Assembly (NCBI RefSeq): GCF_900626075.1
Contig: NZ_UYZY01000003.1
Coordinates: 558,001 to 622,000 of the forward strand
Length of the DNA: 64,000 bases
Reading direction: 5' to 3'
Source of the DNA: Clostridium transplantifaecale
GTDB taxonomy: Bacteria > Bacillota > Clostridia > Lachnospirales > Lachnospiraceae
Shown: positions 36,696 through 44,859 of the stretch, piece after piece
How the letters are laid out: every line of letters starts with the position of its first letter
Numbering within the stretch: the first letter of the stretch is position 1
Translations under genes and position numbers: made by a program
Notes under the pieces: generated by a model
What the model was told of the DNA's origin: nothing
What the model saw: only the letters and a program-made list of their open reading frames with translations
Database searches by the model: none

Positions 36696-38348
36696 ATGAC
36701 GGAACGAAATAATGGAAGGAACGGAAAAAATATGACAAGGAGCAGAAAGAGAGCAGGGAGGCGCCGGAAGTATCCGGCGCTCGTCATCGGAGCTGCAGGA
36801 GCTGTGGCGTTGATTCTTGCAATCACCCTGCCCCTGATACAGAAAAAGCAGGCGGCAGCTCTGGGAAACATGGAGACGCAGGTACAGGAGAGTATCATTG
36901 ATAAAGAGGGCGGATCTACTGTAGAAACACCGCGGAAAACGGCCGCGGTAACTGTAGAAGATACTGTCATCACCGGACTTTCAGGAGAAGAAGCACAGGA
37001 GACATTAAAGAAAAAATACTCCGGTCCCATAACGGTTCAGGGACCGGATGAAACGGAGGAACTCGTAAACCCGGTTGACAGCGAGATAGGGCGTCTGATT
37101 CAGAGTATCCCATCCCGGCCGGAGGAGGAACTTAAGCTGTCATTCGACTACGGTAAAATGGAGGAAGATGTGCGCGGACAGGTTTCGGCCCTTGCCGGGA
37201 AATGGGACAGGAACCCCTCCGATTCCAAAGTGGTATCTTTTGATAAAAAAACAGGCGTCTATGAATATTCCAAAGAAACAAACGGACGGACGCTGAATCA
37301 GGACCGGCTGGTGGAAGATATCATGAAAATGGTAAAAGAGAAGAACTATTCCGCACCGGCGGAGGCCGGTTTTACCGTGACGGCGCCGGCACGCACCCAG
37401 GCGCAGGCGAAAGCACAGTACAAGGTGATTGGGACGTTTAAAACGAAACTGACCAGCAATAAAAACAGAAACCAGAACGTGACCCTGGCGGCAGAGGCTA
37501 TTGACGGACTCATTCTGCAGCCGGGTGAAGAATTTTCATTTAACAACACAACCGGAAACAGGACGAAAGAGAAAGGATATCAGCCCGCGGGAGCCTATAG
37601 AAACGGCGTGCTGATTGAGGAGCCGGGCGGCGGAGTATGCCAGGTATCCACCACACTTTACCACTCTATTATAGAAGCCGGTTTTAAGACCACCGAGCGC
37701 AATGCCCACAGCTTTGCCCCCTCTTATGTAGAAAAGGGGCAGGATGCCATGGTCAGCTTCGACGGTTACGCAGGCCCGGATCTCAAATTTGTCAATACAA
37801 GCGCCGCACCCGTAGTGCTGCGGGCTTCTGTCGACGGACTGGAATTAAAATTGTCTATCGTCGGCATACCCGTTCTGGAAGACGGGGTAAAAGTAAGCAT
37901 CAAATCGGAAAAAGTCAAGGATGCGGATCCCGCGGCGCCGTCCTATGAAGAGAATGTACAGCTTCCTTTTGGAACGGAGCAGATAGTGGATCAGGGACAG
38001 AGCGGTTCTGTGTGGAAGAGCTTCCGTGTCGTGACTAAAGATGGAAAAGTAATTAAAGAAGAACCTCTGCACAACAGCTACTATAAGAGTAAAGCGGGAA
38101 AAATTGAACGAAACACAACGCTGCCTCAAACGGCATTGCCGGCAGAATCAGAAAGCGCCCAGGAGGGTGTTCCGGAAGCAGGGCAGCCGGGTACGGACCA
38201 GTCCGGTTTACCGGGCGCCGGAGATGTGACCGGCCCTGCCGAAGCCGCACCGCCGGGCGAGTCTGCACAACCCGCTGAGCCGGCTGATACCACCGGAACA
38301 GCGGAAGCTTCCGGACCGGCCGGAGCCGTAGAAACGGAACAGAATTAA
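36696..38348 (+). CDS. VanW-family cell-wall protein
   Basis: A 550-residue envelope protein: short cytoplasmic Arg/Lys-rich start, one membrane anchor (about 28-48, ALVIGAAGAVALILAI), a peptidoglycan-binding-like region (about 85-230), then a VanW domain (about 248-390) with LILQPGEEFSFNNTTG and GGGVCQVSTTLY. The last ~75 residues are Pro/Gly/Ala/Glu-rich low complexity, probably wall-spanning. VanW domains occur in vancomycin clusters and many sporulating Firmicutes; function unsettled. Start ATG 36696; an in-frame ATG at 36732 is possible. Confidence 0.9.
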   Translation: MTERNNGRNGKNMTRSRKRAGRRRKYPALVIGAAGAVALILAITLPLIQKKQAAALGNMETQVQESIIDKEGGSTVETPRKTAAVTVEDTVITGLSGEEAQETLKKKYSGPITVQGPDETEELVNPVDSEIGRLIQSIPSRPEEELKLSFDYGKMEEDVRGQVSALAGKWDRNPSDSKVVSFDKKTGVYEYSKETNGRTLNQDRLVEDIMKMVKEKNYSAPAEAGFTVTAPARTQAQAKAQYKVIGTFKTKLTSNKNRNQNVTLAAEAIDGLILQPGEEFSFNNTTGNRTKEKGYQPAGAYRNGVLIEEPGGGVCQVSTTLYHSIIEAGFKTTERNAHSFAPSYVEKGQDAMVSFDGYAGPDLKFVNTSAAPVVLRASVDGLELKLSIVGIPVLEDGVKVSIKSEKVKDADPAAPSYEENVQLPFGTEQIVDQGQSGSVWKSFRVVTKDGKVIKEEPLHNSYYKSKAGKIERNTTLPQTALPAESESAQEGVPEAGQPGTDQSGLPGAGDVTGPAEAAPPGESAQPAEPADTTGTAEASGPAGAVETEQN

Positions 38349-38437
38349 AACCGCAGAGAAAATAAAAGAGAAAACAAAACATACAAAAGACAAAGGAAAA
38401 TATTAACTGCAGGTTTTTTAGACGAGAGGGCTAAAAT

Positions 38438-38941
38438 ATGAAGAAGAGCACATGGATTGGATTAGGGATAGGAGTTCTGCTTGTAATGGGTCTGGCAGGA
38501 TGCGCGAGAGCGAAGGCCGGGACAACAACACAGGCACAGATGGAAACCGGTATGACGGCAGGCATGGAGACAGAGACGGAGGAGCCGATGGGAGAACAGG
38601 AAAATACACAGATGGAACCACAGACGGAAGAGGCGGCTTATCATAAAATTTCAGCGGCTGAAGCAAAGGAAATGATGGATCAGACGGAAGTGACAGTAGT
38701 TGACGTAAGGACACTTCAGGAGTACAAGGAAGGCCATGTACCCGGTGCAATTAATATTCCTAACGAGGAGATTCAGGATACGGAGCCGGAGCTTCTGAAT
38801 GATAAGGATGCAATGCTTCTGGTTTACTGCCGTTCCGGAAGACGCAGCAAAGACGCTTCTGATAAGCTGGTCAAGATGGGATATAAAAATGTCTATGATT
38901 TCGGCGGTATTATCGACTGGAATTACGATACGGAAAAATAG
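38438..38941 (+). CDS. Rhodanese-domain lipoprotein
   Basis: A 167-residue exported protein. The lipobox LAGC (Cys22) follows a hydrophobic signal, so it should be lipidated by Lgt. A Thr/Met/Glu-rich linker (about 25-65) leads to a rhodanese domain (about 70-165) with VVDVRTLQEYKEGHVPGAIN and the active-site loop YCRSGRRS, Cys near 131. Rhodanese domains carry sulfur as persulfide; the substrate outside the membrane is unknown. Ribosome site GAGGG. Confidence 0.92.
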   Translation: MKKSTWIGLGIGVLLVMGLAGCARAKAGTTTQAQMETGMTAGMETETEEPMGEQENTQMEPQTEEAAYHKISAAEAKEMMDQTEVTVVDVRTLQEYKEGHVPGAINIPNEEIQDTEPELLNDKDAMLLVYCRSGRRSKDASDKLVKMGYKNVYDFGGIIDWNYDTEK

Positions 38942-39002
38942 GAATGAAACAGGATTGCCAGACGGCACAGTTTAGCAGCGGTATGGCACAGTAGAACGAA
39001 AG

Positions 39003-39035
39003 TGACGAAAAGTACGCACTGCATACTTTTCGTCA
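39003..39035 (+). other. Perfect 12-bp hairpin after the rhodanese gene
   Basis: TGACGAAAAGTA (39003-39014) is mirrored by 39024-39035 with a 9-nt loop. No strong T run follows in either direction, but it lies between convergent genes and may end transcription. Confidence 0.55.
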
Positions 39036-39122
39036 TGGGTGCCTGTGACTTGTGTGCGAAGCGCGCAGCAATGGAGTTTTTTATTGAAACAAATGGATGA
39101 GCTGCAGCGTCTGCCTGCCGGT

Positions 39123-39443
39123 TCAGCGCCTGTGTTCCGACAGAGATTTTATAATGGCCAGGACATGTCCCAGGACTTCACTGCTCAGATTTTGGCACTC
39201 CTCCGAGATTTCCTTAATCTTTTGCGGATCCTTTTTGTCGGATGCAAAAAAGTCGGACGGCGATATTGCCAGATATTCGCAGATATAGAAGAAAACTTCC
39301 ATAGAGGGCATGGATTTTCCATTTTCCACTTTATTAATGTAGCCGGGGTTCTGTCCGAGAGAAAGACTCATATCCCGGGCAGATACCCCTTTTTTTTCGC
39401 GCAGTTCCGATAATCTTCTGCCAAAGTCAAATTCGCTATACAT
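39123..39443 (-). CDS. XRE-family helix-turn-helix repressor
   Basis: A 106-residue Cro/CI-type regulator. The HTH covers about 8-65 (LSELREKKGVSARDMSLSLG, NPGYINKVENGKSMPSMEVF). The short C-terminal tail is helical and charged. It is divergent from a 76-residue protein; the shared 170-bp region carries a palindrome and a repeated motif that fit autoregulation plus control of the neighbour. Chromosomal pairs like this occur both as plain regulators and as relics of mobile elements. Confidence 0.9.
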   Translation of the reverse strand: MYSEFDFGRRLSELREKKGVSARDMSLSLGQNPGYINKVENGKSMPSMEVFFYICEYLAISPSDFFASDKKDPQKIKEISEECQNLSSEVLGHVLAIIKSLSEHRR

Positions 39444-39465
39444 ATCACACCGCCTTTATATGTAT

Positions 39466-39544
39466 AGTTTATGCCATAAACTGGTAAAAATATCGCATTA
39501 TATGCGCAGTAACGATTGACATGAAGCATTCGATGCCATAAAAT
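39466..39544 (+). promoter_or_regulatory. Divergent control region of the XRE repressor and the 76-residue gene
   Basis: AGTTTAT-GCC-ATAAACT (39466-39482) is a perfect palindrome; its core ATGCCATAAA (39471-39480) recurs exactly at 39533-39542. The plus-strand promoter is TTGACA (39516-39521), 17-bp spacer, TAAAAT (39539-39544), so the second copy covers the -10. A second small palindrome CGCAT-TAT-ATGCG lies at 39494-39506. Confidence 0.75.
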
Positions 39545-39615
39545 AGATAATATGTAGTGCTTAACGTGATATGACAGAAATTATAACTTCAATTTGTATT
39601 GGCGAGGTAATCGGA

Positions 39616-39846
39616 ATGGATAAGAACAAGGGGATATTGGATGAATTGAAACGAATTGTGGGGTGTCTATATATATCGGATCTTCATGATTCCTGCCGCT
39701 TTGACCAGATAAAGAGGGCATTGAAAGAGATTGAGTCCGGCCGCTACGACGACAGAGAGTGGCGGGAAGCCTTTGAATATGTATCGGGGGCAAAACTTCT
39801 GAATGAGACGGAAGGACAGGTACGCAGCTTGTTTGAAGACTTATAA
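39616..39846 (+). CDS. Small acidic protein of unknown function, divergent from XRE repressor
   Basis: A 76-residue protein from ATG 39616 (GCGAGG upstream); an in-frame ATG at 39571 lies too close to the promoter. Helical and charged (ILDELKRIVGCLYISDLHD, IKRALKEIESGRYDDREWREA), no signal and no membrane segment. I do not recognise the family. The promoter carries the XRE operator motif on its -10, so it is probably repressed by the divergent gene. A good terminator follows. The pair could be a regulator with a co-factor or a toxin-antitoxin-like unit, which is only a guess. Confidence 0.7.
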   Translation: MDKNKGILDELKRIVGCLYISDLHDSCRFDQIKRALKEIESGRYDDREWREAFEYVSGAKLLNETEGQVRSLFEDL

Positions 39847-39866
39847 ATACGAACACAAAAAATATA

Positions 39867-39915
39867 GGATATTGTTTTGACACTCCATGGCGGGTGGTGA
39901 AACAATATCCTTTTT
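39867..39915 (+). terminator. Terminator after the 76-residue gene
   Basis: GGATATTGTTT (39867-39877) pairs perfectly with 39900-39910, then five T. Confidence 0.9.
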
Positions 39916-39947
39916 AATGTCGCAGGAAAGTGCTCTTACAGTTTCCG

Positions 39948-40841
39948 TTAACTCTGGTTGGAGGAGCAGAAATGTATAAAATTATTCATCGTCTTTGTGG
40001 CATAGGCCGGATTATAAGCGAAACCGATGGTTCTGTTCCTGATAGGGGAGCTTAACGGAATTTCAATCAGTGAACCGTCGGCCAGCTCATTGCGGACAAA
40101 TTCCCGGATGACGCAGCCGATGCCGAGGCCGGTTTTGGCAAACTCAATCAGGAGATCCATGGTGGTGGCCTCTAAAACCTGCTTTACTTCTATATTATGT
40201 TCGGAGAAATAGGCGTCGATATGGGTTCTGGTCATATTGTTTCTGTCCAGCAGAAGGATCGTGCCCGCGGAGAAAATGTTGACATCCTCCCCCTCGCGTA
40301 TTTTTAAGTTGTCCAGATATGATTTTGTACAGACGAAGGTGTCCTCGATTCTCATAATCGGCATAAAGGAAAGGGATCTTCTGGTCCTGGGTTCCGCGAT
40401 CAGGCCGATGTCCAGTTTCTGCTGTTCAAGCATGGATATGGTCCGTGCGGTATCCTGGCTGTCAATCATGATTTTGACATGGGGATATTCCTCCACAAAC
40501 CCTTTCAGGTAGGGCAGCAGGATATACTTGCAGAGTGTATTGCTGACTCCAATCTTAATCTGTCCTATATTAAAATTTTTAATGCGCTTCAGCTCGTTCT
40601 CGCCCCGCCCCAGCGTGTCGAAGGCGTTGCTGACATGGCTGAAAAGAACCTGCCCTTCCACCGTGAGCTGGACGCCCCTGGAATTCCTTGTAAACAGAGA
40701 GATGCCCAGATTTTCCTCCAGCTTGCTAATTGATTTACTGATAGCCGGCTGGCTGATGAACAGCTCCTTGGCCGCCTTTGAGATATTGCCTGCTTTGGCT
40801 ACAGCGTAAAAAATTTTGTATTGGGATAAATGTTGATCCAT
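39948..40841 (-). CDS. LysR-family regulator divergent from leuCD
   Basis: A 297-residue LysR regulator. ATG 40841 (GGGGAAACGGT before it) gives MDQHLSQYKIFYAVAKAG, the standard N-terminus; a longer frame adds 18 unsupported residues. HTH about 1-60 (NISKAAKELFISQPAISKSISKLE), effector domain about 90-290. It points away from leuCD, so control of leucine synthesis is the natural guess, with a leucine-pathway intermediate as possible inducer. Confidence 0.92.
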   Translation of the reverse strand: MDQHLSQYKIFYAVAKAGNISKAAKELFISQPAISKSISKLEENLGISLFTRNSRGVQLTVEGQVLFSHVSNAFDTLGRGENELKRIKNFNIGQIKIGVSNTLCKYILLPYLKGFVEEYPHVKIMIDSQDTARTISMLEQQKLDIGLIAEPRTRRSLSFMPIMRIEDTFVCTKSYLDNLKIREGEDVNIFSAGTILLLDRNNMTRTHIDAYFSEHNIEVKQVLEATTMDLLIEFAKTGLGIGCVIREFVRNELADGSLIEIPLSSPIRNRTIGFAYNPAYATKTMNNFIHFCSSNQS

Positions 40842-40955
40842 ACCGTTTCCCCTTATCTGAATGAGTGCTTTCAGCCATAGCGGAGACTCGCCCAAAACGC
40901 CGCCTTATGCTGCCGCCTATAACTGAGGTTTATACCATATATTCGTATTATATAT

Positions 40956-40984
40956 TTGTATTATAACAGGGCGGATGCTATAAT
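40956..40984 (+). promoter_or_regulatory. Promoter of leuCD
   Basis: TTGTAT (40956-40961), 17-bp spacer, TATAAT (40979-40984). The AT-rich repeats ATATATTCGTATTATATAT just upstream (about 40938-40956) are a plausible LysR binding region. Confidence 0.7.
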
Positions 40985-41017
40985 GTAAATACATAATTTT
41001 TAGGAGGAGATCAAATC

Positions 41018-42283
41018 ATGGGAATGACAATGACTCAGAAAATTCTGGCTGCACATGCGGGCCTTCCGGAAGTAAAAGCGGGCCAGTTGATAGAGGCGGA
41101 GCTGGATCTGGTGCTGGGTAATGATATCACCACACCGGTTGCAATCAATGAGATGCAGAAGCTGGATACACAGTCCGTTTTTAATAAAGATAAAATAGCC
41201 CTGGTTATGGACCATTTTATTCCGAACAAGGATATCAAATCGGCACAGAACTGCAAGTGCTGCCGCGAATTTGCCTGTCGGCATGATATTACCAATTATT
41301 TTGACGTGGGGGAGATGGGAATTGAACATGCCCTGCTTCCTGAAAAAGGTCTGGTAGTAGCCGGTGACGCGGTGATCGGAGCCGATTCCCATACATGTAC
41401 ATACGGCGCTTTGGGCGCTTTCTCCACAGGAGTTGGAAGTACGGATATGGCAGCGGGTATGGTAACGGGTAAGGCCTGGTTTAAAGTGCCTTCCGCCATC
41501 AAATTTGAATTGACGGGTAAACCGTCTAAATGGGTCAGCGGTAAAGATGTGATATTACATATTATCGGTATGATCGGCGTGGACGGAGCACTCTATAAAT
41601 CCATGGAATTTACCGGGGACGGAATTAAGAACCTGACAATGGACGACCGTTTTACGATCTGCAACATGGCTATAGAAGCAGGCGGCAAGAACGGAATCTT
41701 CCCGGTGGATGAATTGACGAAAGAGTATATAAAAGATCATTCGAAACGGGATTATACCGTATATGAGGCAGATGAGGACGCCGAGTACGATGCCGTCTAC
41801 ACAATTGATCTGTCGGAGCTTAAACCGACTATCGCTTTCCCTCACCTTCCGGAGAACACAAGGACGATTGACGAAGTCGGCGAGGTGAAGATCGACCAGT
41901 CTGTAATTGGTTCCTGCACCAACGGAAGAATCGACGACATGAGAATTGCCGCTGAAATCCTCAAAGGGCGCAAAGTGGCAAAGGGAGTTCGCTGTATCGT
42001 AATTCCGGCCACACAGTCCATCTATCTTCAGTGTATCAGAGAAGGCCTGATGGAAATATTCGTGGAAGCGGGCGCTGTTGTGAGTACGCCGACCTGCGGG
42101 CCGTGTCTTGGCGGATATATGGGAATCCTGGCGGAGGGTGAGAGATGCATCTCCACCACGAACCGCAACTTTGTAGGCCGTATGGGCCACGTGGATTCGG
42201 AAGTGTATCTGGCAAGTCCCGCTATAGCGGCAGCCAGTGCGGTAACCGGCAAAATCAGCTGTCCCTGCGAGCTGGGATTATAA
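41018..42283 (+). CDS. leuC: 3-isopropylmalate dehydratase large subunit
   Basis: Aconitase-family [4Fe-4S] enzyme of leucine synthesis, isomerising 2- to 3-isopropylmalate. The 421-residue product is the short HacA-like LeuC type. Cluster ligands: SCTN near 295-298 and [10 protein letters not shown] near 355-364. [13 protein letters not shown] (about 124-136) is the substrate-loop signature. ATG 41018 after AGGAGGAG. leuD follows by 26 nt. Confidence 0.95.
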   Translation: MGMTMTQKILAAHAGLPEVKAGQLIEAELDLVLGNDITTPVAINEMQKLDTQSVFNKDKIALVMDHFIPNKDIKSAQNCKCCREFACRHDITNYFDVGEMGIEHALLPEKGLVVAGDAVIGADSHTCTYGALGAFSTGVGSTDMAAGMVTGKAWFKVPSAIKFELTGKPSKWVSGKDVILHIIGMIGVDGALYKSMEFTGDGIKNLTMDDRFTICNMAIEAGGKNGIFPVDELTKEYIKDHSKRDYTVYEADEDAEYDAVYTIDLSELKPTIAFPHLPENTRTIDEVGEVKIDQSVIGSCTNGRIDDMRIAAEILKGRKVAKGVRCIVIPATQSIYLQCIREGLMEIFVEAGAVVSTPTCGPCLGGYMGILAEGERCISTTNRNFVGRMGHVDSEVYLASPAIAAASAVTGKISCPCELGL

Positions 42284-42309
42284 TGCTTTTTGAATGAGGA
42301 GGAAGTAAG

Positions 42310-42795
42310 ATGAAGGCATGTGGACATGTGTTTAAATATGGCGACAATGTAGACACGGATGTTATTATTCCGGCAAGGTACCTGAATGCGACAGATGGAA
42401 AAGAGCTGGCAAAACACTGTATGGAGGATATTGATAAAGAATTTATCGGCAAAGTAAAGGACGGTGACATTATTGTCGCCAACAAGAACTTCGGCTGCGG
42501 TTCATCCCGCGAACATGCGCCTCTGGCTATCAAGTGCGCCGGGGTAAGCTGTGTCATTGCCGAGACATTTGCAAGAATATTCTACCGCAACGCGATTAAT
42601 ATCGGACTGCCGATTATCGAATGCCCGGAAGCAGCGGTGGCGATTGAAAACGGTGATGAAGTGGAAGTGGATTTTGACAGCGGCATGATCATCAACAAGA
42701 CGAAAAACAAGAGCTACCAGGGACAGGCGTTCCCTGAGTTTATGCAGAAGATCATAACGGCCGGAGGGCTGGTTAATTATATCAATCAGAAATAA
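42310..42795 (+). CDS. leuD: 3-isopropylmalate dehydratase small subunit
   Basis: Swivel-domain partner of LeuC, 161 residues. Motifs: [17 protein letters not shown] near 11-27 and [14 protein letters not shown] near 57-70, which contributes the active-site serine and arginine. Cotranscribed with leuC and ended by a hairpin terminator. leuA and leuB are not in the window. Confidence 0.95.
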   Translation: MKACGHVFKYGDNVDTDVIIPARYLNATDGKELAKHCMEDIDKEFIGKVKDGDIIVANKNFGCGSSREHAPLAIKCAGVSCVIAETFARIFYRNAINIGLPIIECPEAAVAIENGDEVEVDFDSGMIINKTKNKSYQGQAFPEFMQKIITAGGLVNYINQK

Positions 42796-42807
42796 GAGGA
42801 ATTTAGG

Positions 42808-42848
42808 CGACAGCCGCTGTCTTTGAAAAGATGGCGGCTGTCGTTTAA
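42808..42848 (+). terminator. Terminator of leuCD
   Basis: CGACAGCCGC (42808-42817) pairs with 42834-42843, inner AT stem, then TTTAA. The repeat locus begins within 10 nt. Confidence 0.88.
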
Positions 42849-42855
42849 CGTTGGG

Positions 42856-43208
42856 GATTTAGTTGAGATGCGAGGACGCCTCTGTAAGACGGCGGACGGG
42901 GGAGTGGGAGGGTGTGTATGAGTCTTCAGTCCCGGTTGGTAAGCTGTTGTGAGGGGGAATTCAGGAGAAAAAATTCCTACGGGGACTCGCTTCCGCTTGT
43001 GGAATGCGCAGCGGATGCTAAGCTCGAAAGAACCTCGCTAAGCACCGGCGGATTCCAAGGTCCCCTTCGGAAAGTTTTCTCCTTCCTTCCCCGGGCAGGT
43101 TGTTGGCGGGACTGAAGACTCAGGGAAGGTATTGCCCCGTCCGCCGGCTTCAGGGGCTGATTGTCTCTTTCGTCAAGTGGGGGATAGGTATTGTCGCGGC
43201 CACTATAT
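42856..43208 (+). repeat. Noncoding giant-hairpin repeat, copy 1
   Basis: About 353 bp. The left flank (from about GAGGACGCCTCTG at 42871) is followed by a 202-bp core bounded by a perfect 14-bp inverted repeat GAGTCTTCAGTCCC (42920-42933) and its mirror (43108-43121). The right flank (CCGCCGGCTT, CTGATTGTCTC, TATTGTCGCGGCCACTA) ends near 43208. The core arms are imperfectly complementary throughout, so it can fold into one long hairpin. Left flank, core and right flank all recur in copies 2 and 3. No ORF of note. Not an IS that I know: it has no transposase. Confidence 0.88.
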
Positions 43209-43345
43209 AGCCGTGATTCTTTTACATTTTAACGGCATCTTGGGCTGCATAAAAAAAGGAGCAGAATAAACACTCTAAGATTATAAGTATATAAGTTTAG
43301 ACAGTGTCATAGTGAACAGGAGGCAGGTTTCAGGCATTCTGAGAA
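43209..43345. other. Spacer between convergent repeat copies 1 and 2
   Basis: 137 bp, AT-rich, no gene. Its right end (about 43318-43340) resembles sequence beside copy 3 (AATGCCTCCTGTC near 59166, read on the opposite strand here), so the family may extend slightly into the spacer. Confidence 0.5.
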
Positions 43346-43706
43346 ACGTAGTGGCAGCGACAAGTGCCTCCGCCTTGAAGAAAGAGGACAAATCAGCGGC
43401 CGCAGGCCGGGGGCCGGGCAGACGCCCTTGGCGGAGTCTTTTGTCCCGGCCATAACCTTCCTGCGGGGAAGAAGGGAGAAAAAGATTCCGGAGGGAACCT
43501 GGGAGTTCATCGGCACTTACCGAGGTATTTTCGAGGTTAGTGTCCGTTATGTACTCCAACGAGCGCAAGCGTTTCCCGCAGGAACTTTTTCTGCCCGTAT
43601 TCCCCGCCCACGATCACCTGACGCCCGGGACGAAAGACTCATCGATTCCCCTCACCACCCCGGTCCCCGGCCTGACGGCGGCGTCCTCATTTCTCAACCA
43701 CACCCT
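43346..43706 (-). repeat. Noncoding giant-hairpin repeat, copy 2 (inverted)
   Basis: About 361 bp, oriented opposite to copies 1 and 3. The core is 43434-43640 (207 bp), bounded by GAGTCTTTTGTCCCGG and a mirror matching 15 of 16. Long blocks are nearly identical to the reverse complement of copy 3, for example GGGGAAGAAGGGAGAAAAAG at 43467 and GAGCGCAAGCGTTTCCCG at 43561. The hairpin tip differs in sequence but still pairs (CACTTACC with GGTTAGTG). The outer flank ends near 43706 with TTCTCAACCACACCC. Confidence 0.88.
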
Positions 43707-43789
43707 TATTTACAGAAATTGACAGAAAAAAGTAAAACATCATTTTCATAAATGATCTATACTGTACTCAGACAAGGGAGGAGAAAAAG

Positions 43790-44182
43790 ATGTTTTTTGA
43801 TTCGTTTTTTTTCGGCGGCGGCTTTGACATCCTGTTTTTTCTGGTATTCTTTTTAGTGATAGGAATGTTTGTTATGATGTTTGTGAGAGGCATCGGCGAA
43901 TGGAACCGCAATAACCAGTCTCCCAGGCTGACGGTGGAGGCCAGGATCGTAGCCAAGCGTACGAATGTCAGCCATCACACGCACTGTAATGCCGGGGATG
44001 TCACGGGCGCCCACGGTACACATTCCACGTCTTCCACCAGCTACTATGTGACATTTGAGGTCGAGAGCGGTGACAGGATGGAACTGCAGCTTGGCGGCAG
44101 CGATTATGGGATGCTTGCGGAAGGAGATACAGGACATTTAACATTCCAGGGAACCAGGTATCTGGGATTTAACAGACAATAG
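43790..44182 (+). CDS. DUF2500-type small membrane protein
   Basis: A 130-residue protein: one membrane helix (about 10-32) followed by an extracytoplasmic beta domain with LTVEARIVAKRTNVSHHTH and TSYYVTFEVESGDRMEL, the pattern of DUF2500. Several His residues in HHTHCNAGD and GAHGTHS could bind metal. The ribosome site is GGGAGGAG. The upstream region has a dyad ATCATTT-TCAT-AAATGAT at 43739-43756 and TTGACA at 43719. It begins a run of three small genes. Confidence 0.8.
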   Translation: MFFDSFFFGGGFDILFFLVFFLVIGMFVMMFVRGIGEWNRNNQSPRLTVEARIVAKRTNVSHHTHCNAGDVTGAHGTHSTSSTSYYVTFEVESGDRMELQLGGSDYGMLAEGDTGHLTFQGTRYLGFNRQ

Positions 44183-44194
44183 AAAGGGGAAGGG

Positions 44195-44455
44195 ATGAAA
44201 GGAAAGGGAAAAATAATCGGACTGATTCTTTCTGTTTTGACGGCGGCAGGGATATTTTTAAGCTGTGTGAGCCTGTATATTGATAAACAGACCCAGGGAG
44301 CGCTTTCAATTATAGGAGGGGCGGACGGACCGACGGCTATCTATATAGCGTGCAAGACAGGTGATTTCACCTCTGTTTACGTTGTAACCGTATTAATGGT
44401 TATTATTACCGCAGTGTATTTTATTTATAGAAAAAGAACGGGAGGAGGGAGGTAG
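44195..44455 (+). CDS. Small membrane protein with the OadB GGADGPTA motif
   Basis: An 86-residue protein with two membrane helices (about 8-28 and 60-78). Between them lies SIIGGADGPTAIYIA, the conserved motif of the beta subunit of Na+-pumping decarboxylases (OadB/GcdB), whose normal length is about 370-430 residues. The rest of that subunit is absent, so this is a mini-protein carrying one motif, not a truncated gene: it has its own ribosome site (AAAGGGGAAGGG) and sits in a tight operon. Function unknown; Na+ binding is a guess from the motif. Confidence 0.78.
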   Translation: MKGKGKIIGLILSVLTAAGIFLSCVSLYIDKQTQGALSIIGGADGPTAIYIACKTGDFTSVYVVTVLMVIITAVYFIYRKRTGGGR

Positions 44456-44728
44456 ATGCTTTCTATCTTTAACAGAAGGGAGGTATATGTAACACAGAAT
44501 ATGAAAAAGCAGGCCGAGGTCAGGGACGCGCTTGCCACCGCGGGGATTAACTACACGTTTAAAGTGAGCAGCCGCGGCGGTCCGCTTGGAGGCCTCGGTA
44601 TGAGACCTTTGGCGGCGGGGCTGCTGGCCAGGGAAGAGTGCTCTTACACATTCTACGTGCATAAGAAAGATTATGAATGGGCTCAGAGCCTGCTGCAGAG
44701 GATCGGGAATGCGGGCGCAACAGCTTAA
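44456..44728 (+). CDS. Small protein of unknown function
   Basis: A 90-residue protein starting directly after the previous stop, with GGGAGG inside the upstream gene's end. N-terminal EVYVTQNMKKQAEVRDALATAG and C-terminal YTFYVHKKDYEWAQSLLQRI suggest a small alpha-beta fold like the putative signal-transducing DUF2007 proteins. The middle is Gly-rich (SSRGGPLGGLG). Coupled to the two genes before it and followed by a terminator. Confidence 0.7.
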   Translation: MLSIFNRREVYVTQNMKKQAEVRDALATAGINYTFKVSSRGGPLGGLGMRPLAAGLLAREECSYTFYVHKKDYEWAQSLLQRIGNAGATA

Positions 44729-44786
44729 TTCTTTAGTATTTAACCGTTTCTGAGCTTTATTCACGGCGGAGACGGCGTTCCGAAAA

Positions 44787-44835
44787 ACGGGTATCCTGAA
44801 AGCGTGCGTATTGCTTTTGGGATACCCGTATAAAA
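44787..44835 (+). terminator. Terminator after the three small genes
   Basis: ACGGGTATCC (44787-44796) pairs perfectly with 44820-44829, with an inner AAAGC/GCTTT stem. An AT-rich run follows. Confidence 0.82.
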
Positions 44836-44859
44836 TTTAGAAAAACAGGAGCAGCATTT

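Noticed and set aside
42856..43706. Insertion sequence with transposase
   Set aside because: No transposase-like frame in either orientation; the frames present are short and antisense to each other, as expected of palindromic DNA.
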